This document shows, one piece after another, positions 7,801-17,830 of a stretch of DNA of 64,000 nt. The translations under genes and the position numbers were made by a program. This DNA comes from Balneolaceae bacterium (lineage in GTDB: Bacteria; Bacteroidota; Rhodothermia; Balneolales; Balneolaceae). The notes below the pieces were generated by a model. It searched no databases. It was given only the letters and a program-made list of their open reading frames with translations, and was not told the DNA's origin. Numbering within the stretch: the stretch's first letter is position 1; every line of letters starts with the position of its first letter. The stretch covers positions 124,001 to 188,000 of the forward strand of contig JAXHMM010000005.1 in assembly GCA_034521445.1 (NCBI GenBank), written 5' to 3'.

Positions 7801-9729
7801 TCACCTGCCGGTCCAGCGGAAACGCTCCCCCTCCCGGCTCACCTGCTCCTCCCGCATCAGGTAGGAGAGCGCGGCCCGCAGACGGCCCTTTCTCCATCCC
7901 GTGCGCCGGCGCAGCTCTGCCAGGCCGAGCGCTTCTGCAGCCAGCAGGCGCCGCAGGGTGCGCACCTCCGCCTCTCCGAAATCCCCGGCCTCCCCTTTAG
8001 CCGGCGCCAGGCAGTTGTCGCAGTGCCCGCACGTCTCCACTCCCTCCTCCCCGAAATAGGTCCTAATGTAGCGCTCCCGGCAGCCGTCCGTCTCGATGTA
8101 GCCCTGCATGTAGTCCCATTTCTTCAGCAGGGCGCTGCGGTGGCCTTCCAGCTCCTTTTTGCCATAGGGCAGCCGGGATACCCGCTCCTGGAGCAGGCGC
8201 ACCAGGGGCTGGTCGCCCCGCGCCTCGTAGCGCAGCAGTCCGTCGTGGGTGGAAAGCACCTCCAGGCCCTTGAGCAGCGCGTTCTCGTCCACGTCCAGCT
8301 TGCGGGTCAGGTAGTCGGTATCCAGGTATTTCATGCGCCCGTAGGCCTCCGGACCGTACTGGCGGTAGAGGGTGTCCAGGAAGCCCGCCTTGCGTGCGTT
8401 GTCCATCTCCCCGATGAGCTGGTGCAGGTAGTCCCGGCCCGCCACGAACTGCAGGCCGATCTGGGGAGACAAATAGTCGATGAGCTGGATCGCCCCCAGG
8501 TTGCCCAGCACGCGCAGGGCCGAGCGGCAGACCCGTCCGGGCAGCCCGGAGCGGCGCGCCAGGGCGTCCACCGCCAGGGTTTCCGGCTCCTCCATTTCCG
8601 AGCCTACGGCCAGCTCCAGCTGGTCGCAAAGTGCGTCGTAGACCTTCTGCAGCTGCCCGCGGTCGGGGTAGGAGTCGCGTATGCGGCTGCGCGCCAGCTC
8701 GGCATCGGAGGGTTTGTAGAGCAGGATGGGCCAGGCCTCTTTCCCGTCGCGTCCCGCGCGTCCCGCCTCCTGGTAGTAGGCCTCCAGGGAGTACGCCGGC
8801 TGGTAGTGGATCACGTAGCGGCAGTCAGCCTTGTCGATGCCCATGCCGAAGGCGGTGGTAGCCACCACCACGGGGAGCTCCCCCTCAAGCCAGCGCTGCT
8901 GGATGGCGGCGCGCTCGCCGGACTCCAGTCCGGCATGGTAGGGGCGCGCCGGAACGTCCAGGCGGCGGGTGATGGTTTCCGCCAGTCGCTCACAGTTCCG
9001 CCGGGTGCCCGCGTAGACCAGTCCCGAACCGCGCTGCGAGCCGCGCTTCACGCTGCGCAGCAGCTGGCGCTCCTTCCGCTCGTCAGCCACCACCCACCAG
9101 GTGAGGTTGGGGCGTTTGAAGCCGCGGGAGACCACGGCGGGGTCGCGCAATTCCAGGTTCTCCAGGATGTCGCGGCGTACTTCGGGCGTGGCCGTGGCCG
9201 TCAGCGCCGCCCAGGGCACCTCCTCCGGCAGATTTTCCAGGGCGGGACGAATCTCCCGGTAGGCCGGCCGGAAATCGTGTCCCCACTCCGATATGCAGTG
9301 CGCCTCGTCCACCGCTACCATGCGAATGTCCAGTTGCGGCATCTCCGCCTCCCAGAGCGGGGTCTTCAGCCGCTCTGGCGCCAGATAGAGCAGCCGGTAC
9401 ATGCCGTTGCGGGCGTTGACCAGCCGCTGCTCTACTTCCCAGCCCGGGAGGGTGGCGTTGACGAAGGTGGCGGGAATGTCGTGTGCCTCCAGCTGCTCCA
9501 CCTGGTCCTGCATCAATGCCACAAGGGGAGAGATCACCAGGGTGAGTCCCCCGCGCGCCAGGGCGGGCAACTGGTAGCAGAGCGACTTACCGCCTCCCGT
9601 AGGGAAGAGCACCAGGGTATCCCTGCCCTCCAGCAGGCAGGTGACGGCCTCCTCCTGGCCGGGCCGGAAGGAATCGAATCCCCAGTGGCGCGCCATCAGG
9701 GCGCGCGCCTTGTCAAGCGGATCGCTCAT
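7801..9729 (-). CDS. recQ: ATP-dependent DNA helicase RecQ
   Basis: A 642-residue 3'-5' superfamily 2 helicase used in recombination and replication-fork repair. The helicase core shows motif 0 GFDSFRPGQ, Walker A PTGGGKSLCYQLPAL, DEAH in AVDEAHCISEWGHDFRP, SAT-like ALTATATP, and motif VI YYQEAGRAGRDG. A zinc-binding segment follows with Cys residues in GCRERYIRTYFG and ETCGHCDNCLAP (about residues 560-590), then a short winged-helix-like C-terminus. The usual HRDC domain is reduced or absent, as in many Bacteroidota RecQs. The gene is convergent with the DUF4296 gene and divergent from the aminotransferase gene. Confidence 0.94.
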   Translation of the reverse strand: MSDPLDKARALMARHWGFDSFRPGQEEAVTCLLEGRDTLVLFPTGGGKSLCYQLPALARGGLTLVISPLVALMQDQVEQLEAHDIPATFVNATLPGWEVEQRLVNARNGMYRLLYLAPERLKTPLWEAEMPQLDIRMVAVDEAHCISEWGHDFRPAYREIRPALENLPEEVPWAALTATATPEVRRDILENLELRDPAVVSRGFKRPNLTWWVVADERKERQLLRSVKRGSQRGSGLVYAGTRRNCERLAETITRRLDVPARPYHAGLESGERAAIQQRWLEGELPVVVATTAFGMGIDKADCRYVIHYQPAYSLEAYYQEAGRAGRDGKEAWPILLYKPSDAELARSRIRDSYPDRGQLQKVYDALCDQLELAVGSEMEEPETLAVDALARRSGLPGRVCRSALRVLGNLGAIQLIDYLSPQIGLQFVAGRDYLHQLIGEMDNARKAGFLDTLYRQYGPEAYGRMKYLDTDYLTRKLDVDENALLKGLEVLSTHDGLLRYEARGDQPLVRLLQERVSRLPYGKKELEGHRSALLKKWDYMQGYIETDGCRERYIRTYFGEEGVETCGHCDNCLAPAKGEAGDFGEAEVRTLRRLLAAEALGLAELRRRTGWRKGRLRAALSYLMREEQVSREGERFRWTGR

Positions 9730-9813
9730 GGTTGGTTGATCGGTTGGTTCGGTCCTGGCGCCGGTGCGGCCGCGAACGGCCGGCTCCCTTGCGCAGTTGC
9801 CCCGAAAATTACA

Positions 9814-9819
9814 TATAAT
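9814..9819 (+). promoter_or_regulatory. Putative -10 hexamer upstream of the class V aminotransferase
   Basis: A TATAAT lies in the only AT-rich part of the recQ/aminotransferase divergent gap, about 42 bases before the aminotransferase ATG. A weak TTGCGC 19 bases upstream could be a -35 element. Support is by sequence resemblance only. Confidence 0.3.
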
Positions 9820-9861
9820 TAACCGAGTATGTGAACGCTGACGAACCTAATTCCATCCCCC

Positions 9862-11142
9862 ATGAAGAAAAGCCGACGAGCCTTCCTGCAGGACGCCGCC
9901 ATGGGCGCCGCCGCGCTTATCGCCGGTATCCGCAGCGAAACGCGCGATGCCATTGAATCGCTGGCGCCGGGCCGGGAAATGGGACGCGCCGACTTTCCCG
10001 AGCTGCGCAAGCAGTACATGCTGTCAGAGGACATCACCTACCTGAACCACGCCTCCATCGGCACCATCCCCCGCCCCGTGCACGAGGCGCGGGAAAAGTA
10101 CCTGGAGGTCTGCGAGTCCAACCCCTGGCGCTACATGTGGAGCGGGGAGTGGGACGAGCCCCGGGAGGAGGTGCGCGCCAAAGCGGCCGATTACCTGAAC
10201 GCCTCGGCCGACGACATTGCCTTTACCCACAATACCACCGAGGTGTTCAACTTGCTGGCCCACGGGCTGGATCTGGGCGACGGTGACGAGGTGCTCTACA
10301 GCAGCCTGAACCATGCGGGCGCCAGCATCTGCTTCGAGAAATTCGGCCCCGAATACGGCTACTCGGTAAATTCCTTCGAGATTCCCTTCGGGGAGGCTGG
10401 CGCACTGGACCGCCAGGAGCTGCTGGACCGCTACGACCGCCACATCACCTCCTCCACCCGCCTGCTGGTACTTCCACACATCGACAACACCGTCGGCCTG
10501 CGCCACCCGCTGGCCGACTTCAGCCGGCTGGCGCGCGACCGCGGAGTGGACTATGTGGCGGTGGACGCCGCGCAGACCGTAGGCATGATTCCCATCGACC
10601 TGGAGGAGGCAGGCGTGGACGTGCTGGCCACCAGCGCCCACAAGTGGCTGCAGGCCCCCAAGGGCATCAGCCTGGCCTATTTCAGCCCGCGCATACGCCA
10701 GGAGCTCAAGCCCATGTGGGTGACCTGGGGACAGAACCGCGAGGCGTGGCAGGGCACGGCGCGGTTGTACGAAGACTACGGCACGCGCAATCTGCCCGAG
10801 CTGCTGACGCTGGGGCACGCCATCGACTTCCAGAACAAAATCGACCGGGGCGAGCGGGAGGCGTACCTGAAAGAGCTGCACGAATTCGCCCGCGGGCAGG
10901 CCGACGCCTGGCTGGATACCGGCTGGAAATCACCCGTCGACTGGGAGATGGGCGGTTCGCTCTACGCTGTCGAAATCCGCAGCAAGCCGGCCAACGCCTT
11001 CCACCGCGAGCTCTGGGTCAACAACGCCATGGTCTTCCGGCCCTTCGAGGCCGAAAACTTCAACTGCGTGCGCCTATCCCCCAATATTCTTACCTCAAAG
11101 GAAGAGGTGGAGCGCTTCTTTGAGCTGACAGGACGGGCCTGA
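9862..11142 (+). CDS. Tat-exported class V aminotransferase (cysteine desulfurase/isopenicillin-epimerase-like)
   Basis: A 426-residue PLP enzyme of the class V fold. The PLP lysine is in LATSAHKWLQAPKG (about residue 260), preceded by VDAAQTVGMI, which supplies the Asp and Gln/His cofactor contacts. NHASIGTIPRPV near residue 58 is the substrate-entry motif of the family. The N-terminus KKSRRAFLQDAAMGAAALIAG is a twin-arginine signal, so the folded holoenzyme should be exported. Exported members are usually annotated as isopenicillin-N epimerase-like or cysteine-desulfurase-like; their reaction is generally unknown. No active-site Cys loop of a true sulfur donor is evident. The gene appears to stand alone between recQ and the sdh operon. 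Confidence 0.82.
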   Translation: MKKSRRAFLQDAAMGAAALIAGIRSETRDAIESLAPGREMGRADFPELRKQYMLSEDITYLNHASIGTIPRPVHEAREKYLEVCESNPWRYMWSGEWDEPREEVRAKAADYLNASADDIAFTHNTTEVFNLLAHGLDLGDGDEVLYSSLNHAGASICFEKFGPEYGYSVNSFEIPFGEAGALDRQELLDRYDRHITSSTRLLVLPHIDNTVGLRHPLADFSRLARDRGVDYVAVDAAQTVGMIPIDLEEAGVDVLATSAHKWLQAPKGISLAYFSPRIRQELKPMWVTWGQNREAWQGTARLYEDYGTRNLPELLTLGHAIDFQNKIDRGEREAYLKELHEFARGQADAWLDTGWKSPVDWEMGGSLYAVEIRSKPANAFHRELWVNNAMVFRPFEAENFNCVRLSPNILTSKEEVERFFELTGRA

Positions 11143-11145
11143 GGC

Positions 11146-11910
11146 TCAGGCCTCTTCCCCCGAGAAGAACGCTTTCATATACTCCCGGCGCATCTCGGCA
11201 ATGGCGGAAATGGAGATGCCCTTCGGACAGACGGCCTCGCACTCGGCGTGGTTGGAGCAGTCGCCGAAACCCTCCTCCTCCATCTGCTCGACCATGGCCA
11301 CGGTACGCTTCCTTTTTTCGGGCTTGCCTTGCGGCAGGCGGTTGAGGTGGGCCAGTTTGGCGCCGGCAAACAGCGAGGCCGAGCCGTTGGGACAGGCCGC
11401 CACGCAGGCGCCGCAGCCTATGCAGGTGGCGTAGTCGAAGGCGGTGTCGGCCACCGACTTGTCCACCGGAATGGAATTGGCGTCGGGCGCCGAGCCGGTT
11501 TTGGTGGAGATGTAGCCGCCGGCCTCGATAATGCGGTCAAAGGCGCTGCGATCAACCACCAGGTCCTTGATGACGGGAAAAGCGCGGGCGCGGAAGGGCT
11601 CCACGGTGATGGTGTCGCCGTCACTGTAGTTGCGCATGTGCAGCTGGCAGGAGCAGGTGAGCGCCTTGGGACCGTGCGCCCGGCCGTTGATCATGAGATT
11701 GCACGAGCCGCAGATGCCTTCGCGGCAGTCGTAGTCAAACTCCACGGGCACGCCGCCCTCGGCGACGATCTGCTCGTTCAGCACGTCCAGCATCTCCAGG
11801 AAGGACATGTGCTCGTTGACGTTGTCGAGCGTGTAGTCGACCAGCTCGCCGGGGGCGTCGGGGCCGTCCTGGCGCCAGATCTTAAGGTGGATGGTCATCT
11901 CTTCTGCCAT
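11146..11910 (-). CDS. sdhB: Succinate dehydrogenase/fumarate reductase iron-sulfur subunit
   Basis: A 254-residue iron-sulfur subunit that carries electrons from FAD in SdhA to the membrane cytochrome b. The [2Fe-2S] ligands are in CREGICGSCNLMING plus a later Cys in KALTCSCQ. The [4Fe-4S] motif is CIGCGACVAACPNG, and the [3Fe-4S] site is in CSNHAECEAVCPKGI. The start is the ATG at 11910, one base after the sdhA stop; the longer upstream frame has no homology. The order is sdhC-sdhA-sdhB, typical of Bacteroidota and of the B-type menaquinone-linked enzymes. Confidence 0.95.
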   Translation of the reverse strand: MAEEMTIHLKIWRQDGPDAPGELVDYTLDNVNEHMSFLEMLDVLNEQIVAEGGVPVEFDYDCREGICGSCNLMINGRAHGPKALTCSCQLHMRNYSDGDTITVEPFRARAFPVIKDLVVDRSAFDRIIEAGGYISTKTGSAPDANSIPVDKSVADTAFDYATCIGCGACVAACPNGSASLFAGAKLAHLNRLPQGKPEKRKRTVAMVEQMEEEGFGDCSNHAECEAVCPKGISISAIAEMRREYMKAFFSGEEA

Positions 11911-11911
11911 G

Positions 11912-13867
11912 TTATTTGTAGCTTCGCTGTTTAAGTTCCACGAAATCGAACTGCAGGTCCTCCTTGTGGAGCTGCTCCTGCAGCTCCCCGTTGACGCCCT
12001 GGTACTCCCAGGCGGCCACATAGGAGAAATCCTCGTCGTTGCGCAGGGCCTCGCCCTCCTCGGTCTGGTGCTCCTCGCGCAAATGGCAGCCGGCCGACTC
12101 GTCGCGGTGGAGGGCGTCTTCGGCCATCAGCTCGCCCAGCTCCAGGAAGTCGGCCACACGGCCGGCAAATTCCAGGTACTTGTTGTAGTTGGCGGACTCG
12201 CCCGGCACGCGCACGTTATTCCAGAACTCCTCGCGCAGCCCGCGGATCTGCGAGATGGCCTCCTTGAGACCCTCCTCGTTGCGGGCGATGCCCACCTTGT
12301 CCCACATGATTTTGCCCAGCTCGCGGTGGATGTCCACCACGCTGCGGTCGCCGCCCACGCCCAGCATGCGGTCGATGTGCGACTGGGCGTTGCCGGCGGC
12401 CTCCTCAAAAACCTCGTGGCGGGTGTCGGCCTCCGGCAGGTCGGTGCCTGCGATGTAGTTGCCGATGGTATAGGGAATGATAAAGTAGCCGTCGGAGAGG
12501 CCCTGCATGAGGGCGCTAGCGCCCAGGCGGTTGGCCCCGTGGTCGGAGAAGTTGGCCTCCCCGGCCACAAAAAGACCCGGGATATTGCTCATCAGGTTGT
12601 AGTCCACCCAGAGCCCGCCCATGGTGTAGTGCACGGCCGGGAAGATGCGCATGGGCACCTCGTAGGGATTGTCGCCGGTGATATTCTCGTACATCTCGAA
12701 GAGGTTGCCGTACTTCTCGGAGATGGCTTTTTTGCCGTCGCGCTCGATGGCGTCGCGGAAGTCCAGGTAGACGGCGCGTCCTGTGGGACCCACCCCCATG
12801 CCGTCGTCGCAGACCAACTTGGCGTTGCGGGAGGCCACGTCGCGCGGCACCAGGTTGCCGAAACTGGGGTATTTCTCCTCGAGGTAGTAGTAGCGCTCCT
12901 CCTCCGGGATCTGGTTGGGGGGACGCTCGTCGCCCTTCTTCTTCGGCACCCAGACCCGCCCGTCGTTGCGCAGGCTTTCGCTCATCAGGGTCAGCTTGGA
13001 CTGGTAGTCGCCCGAAACGGGGATGCAGGTCGGATGGATCTGCACGTAGCAGGGATTGGCGAAGGCCGCGCCCCGCTTGTGGCAGCGCCAGGCGGCCGTG
13101 ACGTTGGAATTCTTGGCGTTGGTGGAGAGGTAGAAGACGTTGCCGTAGCCGCCGGTGCAGAGCACCACCGCGTCGGCCATCCAGCGGCGGATTTCGCCGG
13201 AGACCAGGTCGCGGGTGATGATCCCGCGCGCTTTGCCGTCGAGGACCACCAGGTCAAGCATCTCGTGGCGCGGATGGTAGTCGATCTTGCCCTCATGTAC
13301 CTGGCGCATCATGGCCTGGTAGGCACCCAGCAGCAGCTGCTGCCCGGTCTGTCCCCGCGCGTAGAAGGTGCGGGAGACCTGCGCGCCGCCGAAGGAGCGG
13401 TTGGCCAGCAGTCCCCCGTACTCGCGGGCGAAGGGCACGCCCTGGGCCACGGCCTGGTCGATGATCTCGTTGGAAATCTGCGCCAGGCGGTAGACGTTGG
13501 ACTCGCGGGAGCGGTAGTCGCCGCCCTTGATGGTGTCGTAGAAGAGCCGCCAGATGGTGTCGCCGTCGTTCGGGTAGTTCTTGGCGGCGTTGATGCCCCC
13601 CTGGGCGGCGATGCTGTGGGCGCGCCGGGCGGAATCCTGGATGCAGAAGCTTTTGACGTTGTAGCCCAGCTCGGCCAGGCTGGCCGCGGCCGCCCCGCCC
13701 GCCAGGCCGGTGCCCACGACGATCACCTCATGCTTGCGCTTGTTGTTGGGGGCTACCAGTTGGATGTTGTTCAGGTGGTTGGACCACTTCTCCTCCAGGG
13801 GACCGGAGGGAACGTTCGGGGCTAGATTCATCAGCTTGCCAGTTGTTTTGGAAATTGTCGCATTCAT
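11912..13867 (-). CDS. sdhA: Succinate dehydrogenase/fumarate reductase flavoprotein subunit
   Basis: A 651-residue flavoprotein that oxidises succinate to fumarate, or the reverse. The FAD-binding Rossmann motif [19 protein letters not shown] is near residue 50. The histidine that carries FAD covalently is in [14 protein letters not shown], and the substrate-site segment reads [10 protein letters not shown]. The length and the [19 protein letters not shown] block match the long Bacteroidota/epsilonproteobacterial-type SdhA/FrdA. An internal start at MNLAPN (residue 13) is an alternative. It lies between sdhC (34 bases upstream) and sdhB (1 base downstream) in one operon. Confidence 0.96.
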   Translation of the reverse strand: MNATISKTTGKLMNLAPNVPSGPLEEKWSNHLNNIQLVAPNNKRKHEVIVVGTGLAGGAAAASLAELGYNVKSFCIQDSARRAHSIAAQGGINAAKNYPNDGDTIWRLFYDTIKGGDYRSRESNVYRLAQISNEIIDQAVAQGVPFAREYGGLLANRSFGGAQVSRTFYARGQTGQQLLLGAYQAMMRQVHEGKIDYHPRHEMLDLVVLDGKARGIITRDLVSGEIRRWMADAVVLCTGGYGNVFYLSTNAKNSNVTAAWRCHKRGAAFANPCYVQIHPTCIPVSGDYQSKLTLMSESLRNDGRVWVPKKKGDERPPNQIPEEERYYYLEEKYPSFGNLVPRDVASRNAKLVCDDGMGVGPTGRAVYLDFRDAIERDGKKAISEKYGNLFEMYENITGDNPYEVPMRIFPAVHYTMGGLWVDYNLMSNIPGLFVAGEANFSDHGANRLGASALMQGLSDGYFIIPYTIGNYIAGTDLPEADTRHEVFEEAAGNAQSHIDRMLGVGGDRSVVDIHRELGKIMWDKVGIARNEEGLKEAISQIRGLREEFWNNVRVPGESANYNKYLEFAGRVADFLELGELMAEDALHRDESAGCHLREEHQTEEGEALRNDEDFSYVAAWEYQGVNGELQEQLHKEDLQFDFVELKQRSYK

Positions 13868-13901
13868 GGCGCGGGCCTGTGGCCCGCCGTCCGCGCCGGG
13901 A

Positions 13902-14600
13902 TCATGGCACGATAAGCGCGCCCTGTCCCCCGGTGAAGTAGATGTAAAGCGGGATAAAGATGAATCCCGCTGCCATCAGGAGAGCGAAGATCACGCCCGC
14001 GGCCCAGATAATGCCGGAAAAACGCGTGTGTTTCATCGTCAGGGAGGTGAAGGCGCTCCAGAAACCGTGTCCCAGGTGCATTCCCAGCAGAAGCATTACA
14101 AAGGTGTAGCCGAAAGCGTAGAGGGGCTGCTGGAATTTTTCGATCACCAGCGCCTTGAGGTCCCTCGCCTGGTGGCCGTCGATCATGACGGTCTCGGTGG
14201 CGCCGAATTTGAAGGAGTCGAGGTGGATCACCAGAAAGACCAGCAGTACCAGGCCGGTAAAGATCATGCTGCGGGAGGCCCAGGTCTGCTTGCTAGGGCC
14301 GCCCTTGGAGCGGTAGTCCCTGTAGCCCTCCGGCCGGGCCTTGCGGCGTTTCCGCCAGATGGAGATGCCCACCCAGGCGTGGAGCAGAAAACCTGCGGCC
14401 AGCACGAACTCCATCAGATACAGCCAGATACCCAGACTCTCGAGGGTGTAGGTGTAGGAGTTGAAGGCCTCCGCTCCGCCGAAAAGCGTGAGGTTGCCGG
14501 CCAGGTGGCCGATAATGAAAATCATCAGGCCGATGCCTGTGACCGCCGTTAAGATCTTGCGTCCTACCTGAGACTCCAGCGCTTCAAGAAATGAGGGCAT
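13902..14600 (-). CDS. sdhC: Succinate dehydrogenase cytochrome b subunit
   Basis: A 232-residue membrane anchor with five predicted transmembrane helices, the single-subunit B-type cytochrome b that binds two haems and the menaquinone site. Candidate haem ligands are the helix histidines in [27 protein letters not shown] and [14 protein letters not shown]. The start MPSFLEAL at 14600 is used; an open extension to 14846 has no hydrophobic or conserved content. As the first gene of sdhCAB it follows a 255-base upstream region. A B-type enzyme fits a menaquinone-based respiratory chain, consistent with the menG gene in the same window. Confidence 0.93.
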   Translation of the reverse strand: MPSFLEALESQVGRKILTAVTGIGLMIFIIGHLAGNLTLFGGAEAFNSYTYTLESLGIWLYLMEFVLAAGFLLHAWVGISIWRKRRKARPEGYRDYRSKGGPSKQTWASRSMIFTGLVLLVFLVIHLDSFKFGATETVMIDGHQARDLKALVIEKFQQPLYAFGYTFVMLLLGMHLGHGFWSAFTSLTMKHTRFSGIIWAAGVIFALLMAAGFIFIPLYIYFTGGQGALIVP

Positions 14601-14855
14601 CGCGATGTCCGGGATAAGGTTCTTGCGGGTGCCGGTCCCGCGGCGGCTGCCTTGCGGGCCCGTTTTCGAGGGAGGGAAAATGACAGGAAAAGAGTAAAAA
14701 GGCAAGGAGCAAGACCCGTTCAGCCGTCCGAGGCGGTAATTCAGAAGAGGTCTAAATTGGGCCTTCTGCCCTGCATTTGCTATTCTCCGTCTTCGCCAGG
14801 CGGAGCACCGCGGCGTGGAATGGGAGGACCTGGGCATGGACCACATCTGAAGATC
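14601..14855 (-). promoter_or_regulatory. Untranslated region upstream of the sdhCAB operon
   Basis: There are 255 bases between the preceding same-strand gene and sdhC. On the minus strand an AT-richer patch (about 14680-14760, containing TTTTTACTCTTTTCC) is the most likely place for a promoter, leaving a GC-rich leader of about 80 bases. No convincing riboswitch or exact promoter match was found. Confidence 0.3.
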
Positions 14856-15626
14856 CTACCAGCGGGCCGAACGGAAATCCTGTGCGTCAAAAAGTCCCTC
14901 CGGCAGGGAATCGGGCGTTTCAATCTGCGAGTACTGCTCCTCCACGGTCAACTGTCCGTCTTCGTAGAAGAGCACCTCCGGGGCCACCCAGCCGCCGGCG
15001 ATCTGCCGGTAGTCATTAAAGCGCGTCTCGGAAACGCTGCCGTCCTGCGGGTCGCGGGTGACCGAGCGCACGAAATAGAGGTGCTCGCGATCGACCCAGA
15101 AACGGCTGGCGGTGGTGTCTTCAGGACTATCGGCCCCTACCACCCAGGCGGGACGCCCCTGCCACTCCCCTTCGTAAACCGCCGAGAGGTCGTAGCCCTG
15201 TCCCTCCAGCTTGGCGATGGTTTCCTGCGGCGGCTGGCGGTAGACGTCGAAACCAAGCACCAGCAGGTCGTGAACCCTGGGCGCGGCCTGGATGAGCTCA
15301 TTCTGCTGGAAGACGAACTGGGAGTCCCGGCGGAACACCAGCCCTGAGCCGCTGCCCAGGCTGTCAAATTTGATCATCAGCCGTCCCGGAACCGCCAGCG
15401 CCTCATGCCAGGTCTGCGAACCCTGCCGCTCGCCTCCGCTGTGGTAGATGGTCTCCTGCCGGAAGGTCAGGTAGGGATACCACTCACCCACGTAGGACTC
15501 GTGCATAGCCCGAATGACGTCCTCCCCGCTCTGTATGCCCGACTCGCCGGGCATAAAATACCACCAGGCGCCGACGGAGATCGCGAGCAGGGCGACAAGG
15601 GTGAGCAGCATCTTGCGAAGGGACAT
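14856..15626 (-). CDS. LolA/outer-membrane-lipoprotein-sorting-like exported protein
   Basis: A 256-residue protein with an N-terminal signal or membrane anchor (KMLLTLVALLAISVGAWWYF). The rest has the alternating beta strands of the DUF2092/LolA-like half-barrel: WYPYLTFRQETIYH, ALAVPGRLMIKFDS, GLVFRRDSQFVFQQNE, and WVVGADSPEDTTASRFWVD with the dipping pattern of lipoprotein-sorting proteins. It is probably periplasmic and may bind a lipid or lipoprotein; the exact family is uncertain. It precedes sdhC on the same strand but is separated by 255 bases, so co-transcription is not assured. Confidence 0.6.
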   Translation of the reverse strand: MSLRKMLLTLVALLAISVGAWWYFMPGESGIQSGEDVIRAMHESYVGEWYPYLTFRQETIYHSGGERQGSQTWHEALAVPGRLMIKFDSLGSGSGLVFRRDSQFVFQQNELIQAAPRVHDLLVLGFDVYRQPPQETIAKLEGQGYDLSAVYEGEWQGRPAWVVGADSPEDTTASRFWVDREHLYFVRSVTRDPQDGSVSETRFNDYRQIAGGWVAPEVLFYEDGQLTVEEQYSQIETPDSLPEGLFDAQDFRSARW

Positions 15627-15779
15627 GGCAGGGAGGTTGGATGGTGTTGCGGTTTACGGAAGGCGCGCCGGGCGCCAATTCGCTCGGAAAAGATGCATTA
15701 TAACATTTATCTTTCAGAGATGGAGGGGACGAATTCGGGGGAGCAAGCGCAAAGGCAGAGAACCAACCGGCACACATCC

Positions 15780-16331
15780 ATGAAAATCTATACCCGCAAA
15801 GGCGACACCGGCAACACCTCTCTCTTCGGGGGCGACCGCGTCCCCAAATCCTCCCTCCGCATCGAGGCCTACGGGACGGTGGACGAGCTCAATTCCCTTT
15901 TGGGCGTGGCCGCCAGTCACGGCTGCTCGCCTGGCGGCGAAGGTTGGATACCCGAGGTGCAGGAGCAGCTTTTTACCCTGGGGGCCGACCTGGCCACCCC
16001 GCCGGACGCCAAAGAACGCATCGAGCGCATCGGCCAGCAAGAGGTTAATTTCCTGGAGGATACTATCGACAGGATGGAAGAGGACCTTCCCGCCCTGAAG
16101 AACTTCATCCTTCCCGGGGGCGCCCCCGCCGGTGCCACCCTCCACCTGGCCCGAACGGTCTGCCGGCGGGCCGAGCGCGCCGCCGTGCGCTGCGCCGAAG
16201 AGGAGGAGGTTTCCGGCCACGTGATCACCTACCTGAACCGGCTCTCCGACTTCCTTTTCGTGCTCGCCCGCCACGAAAACCGGCACGCAGGCCAGCCCGA
16301 GCAACCCTGGAAACCCGAACGCAGCCGATGA
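15780..16331 (+). CDS. Cob(I)yrinic acid a,c-diamide/cob(I)alamin adenosyltransferase (PduO-type)
   Basis: A 183-residue ATP:corrinoid adenosyltransferase that makes adenosylcobalamin from cob(I)alamin and ATP. N-terminal KIYTRKGDTGNTSLFGG is the ATP-binding signature of the PduO-type family. AYGTVDELNSLLG, RTVCRRAERAAV and YLNRLSDFLFVLAR are the conserved helix motifs that shape the active site. Length matches the family (about 180-190). The ATG at 15780 is chosen because homology begins at once; upstream codons in the same frame encode unrelated low-complexity residues. No cobalamin synthesis genes are nearby, so this is probably salvage. Confidence 0.93.
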   Translation: MKIYTRKGDTGNTSLFGGDRVPKSSLRIEAYGTVDELNSLLGVAASHGCSPGGEGWIPEVQEQLFTLGADLATPPDAKERIERIGQQEVNFLEDTIDRMEEDLPALKNFILPGGAPAGATLHLARTVCRRAERAAVRCAEEEEVSGHVITYLNRLSDFLFVLARHENRHAGQPEQPWKPERSR

Positions 16332-16386
16332 CTCGGCCTGCCGCCGTTCACACTCTTTTTAATCCCACACCCTTTCCGCACCTCCC

Positions 16387-17736
16387 ATGGCACTGATGAT
16401 CTCCGTCTCCGGCATCCGAGGCATCTTTGGAACCGATCTCACCCCCGAAAATCTCACTCGCTTCACCGCCGCCTACGGATCCTGGCTGGAGGGGGGAACC
16501 GTGGTGGTCGGGCGCGACACGCGCGCAAGCGGCCCCCTCTGCGAGCAGGTGGTGACCGCCGCCCTGCGCGCGGTGGGCTGCGAGGTGATTCGCGTGGGCG
16601 TGGCGACCACTCCTACGGTGGCCATGGCGGTACTCAGCCACGGGGCCAACGGGGGCATCGTCATCTCGGCCAGCCACAACCCCGCCGAGTGGAACGCCCT
16701 GAAGCTGCTCAACGAGAAGAGCGAATTCCTGGACGCCGGACAGGGGGAGGAGGTGATCGCCCGCAGCGAAAGCCGCGACCTCGCCTGGAAACCCTACGAC
16801 GCCATCGGCGGCGAGCGCGAGGACCCCGGCGCCCTGGAGCACCATATTAATAGTATCCTGGATCTGCCCTACATCGACCCCGACGTCATCACCGCAGCCG
16901 GCTTCCGCGTGGCCCTCGATCCCGTCAACGGCACCGGCGCTGTCGCCTTCCCTCCCCTGCTGGAGCGGCTGGGCGTGCAGACAGTTGCCGTCAACGACGA
17001 GCCCAACGGGCGCTTCGCACACAACCCGGAGCCCCTCCCCGAGCACCTGCAGCAGATCTGCGCGCTGGTGCGCGAAGAGCAATGCGATCTGGGTATCGTC
17101 ACCGACCCCGACGGCGACCGCCTGGCCCTTGTCACCGACCGCGGGGAACCCTTCGGCGAGGAATACACCCAGGCAGCCGCCTTCGATTTCATGCTCGCCA
17201 AGAACCCGGGGCCCTGCGCCACCAACCTCTCCTCCTCCCGCGTGGCCGAAGACGTGGCCGCCCGCTACGGGCAGCCCTGCCACCGCTCGGCTGTGGGCGA
17301 GATCAACGTAGTCAAGAAGATGCAGCAGACCGGCGCCGTCATTGGCGGAGAGGGCAACGGGGGCGTGATCAACCCCGACCTTCACTACGGACGCGACGCC
17401 CTGGTCGGTGCCGCCATGGTGCTGCAGCTACTGGCCGAGCGGGAGGTCAGCGCCTCAGACTACCGCGCCGGCCTGCCGGACTATCACATGCGCAAAAGCA
17501 GAATATCCCTGGAGGAGGTGGACGGGGACGCACTGCTGCAGCGCGCCCTGGATCACTATGCCGACCGCGAACCCGACACCCTGGATGGGGTAAAAATAGA
17601 CTTCGAGGAGGGCTGGGTGCACCTGCGCAAGTCAAACACCGAACCCATCCTGCGGGTCTACTCCGAGGGGCCCACCCCCGATGCGGCCCGAGAGGTGGCC
17701 GAAGGCGTGATCGCCGCCATCACCTCCGGCAGCTGA
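16387..17736 (+). CDS. glmM: Phosphoglucosamine mutase/phosphomannomutase family protein
   Basis: A 449-residue alpha-D-phosphohexomutase with all four domains. ISVSGIRGIFG is at the N-terminus. The phosphoserine loop is ISASHNPAEWNALK (Ser about residue 97), the metal-binding loop TDPDGDRLAL, the sugar-binding loop GGEGNGGVI, and the phosphate-binding loop LRKSNTEPILR at the C-terminus. The SASHNPxxxNxxK form and size suggest phosphoglucosamine mutase (GlmM), which makes glucosamine-1-phosphate for UDP-GlcNAc. A phosphomannomutase role is also possible, so the symbol is tentative. The gene stands alone between the cobalamin adenosyltransferase and yicC. Confidence 0.85.
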   Translation: MALMISVSGIRGIFGTDLTPENLTRFTAAYGSWLEGGTVVVGRDTRASGPLCEQVVTAALRAVGCEVIRVGVATTPTVAMAVLSHGANGGIVISASHNPAEWNALKLLNEKSEFLDAGQGEEVIARSESRDLAWKPYDAIGGEREDPGALEHHINSILDLPYIDPDVITAAGFRVALDPVNGTGAVAFPPLLERLGVQTVAVNDEPNGRFAHNPEPLPEHLQQICALVREEQCDLGIVTDPDGDRLALVTDRGEPFGEEYTQAAAFDFMLAKNPGPCATNLSSSRVAEDVAARYGQPCHRSAVGEINVVKKMQQTGAVIGGEGNGGVINPDLHYGRDALVGAAMVLQLLAEREVSASDYRAGLPDYHMRKSRISLEEVDGDALLQRALDHYADREPDTLDGVKIDFEEGWVHLRKSNTEPILRVYSEGPTPDAAREVAEGVIAAITSGS

Positions 17737-17830
17737 TTTTATTAGGTACGCTACTTTATTATCTTGGGCTCAGTTTCAAACTGCCCGGGCTCAGCAGCAC
17801 AGCCGCTGGGCCGAATCTAATCCGCACTGC

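Noticed and set aside
8023-9822. 599-codon plus-strand open frame
   Set aside because: It is antisense to recQ, which has complete helicase motifs; composition is typical of a shadow frame.
17737-17830. Small gene or RNA between the mutase gene and yicC
   Set aside because: There is only mixed-composition sequence with no stable fold or open frame; it is more likely a simple upstream region for yicC.
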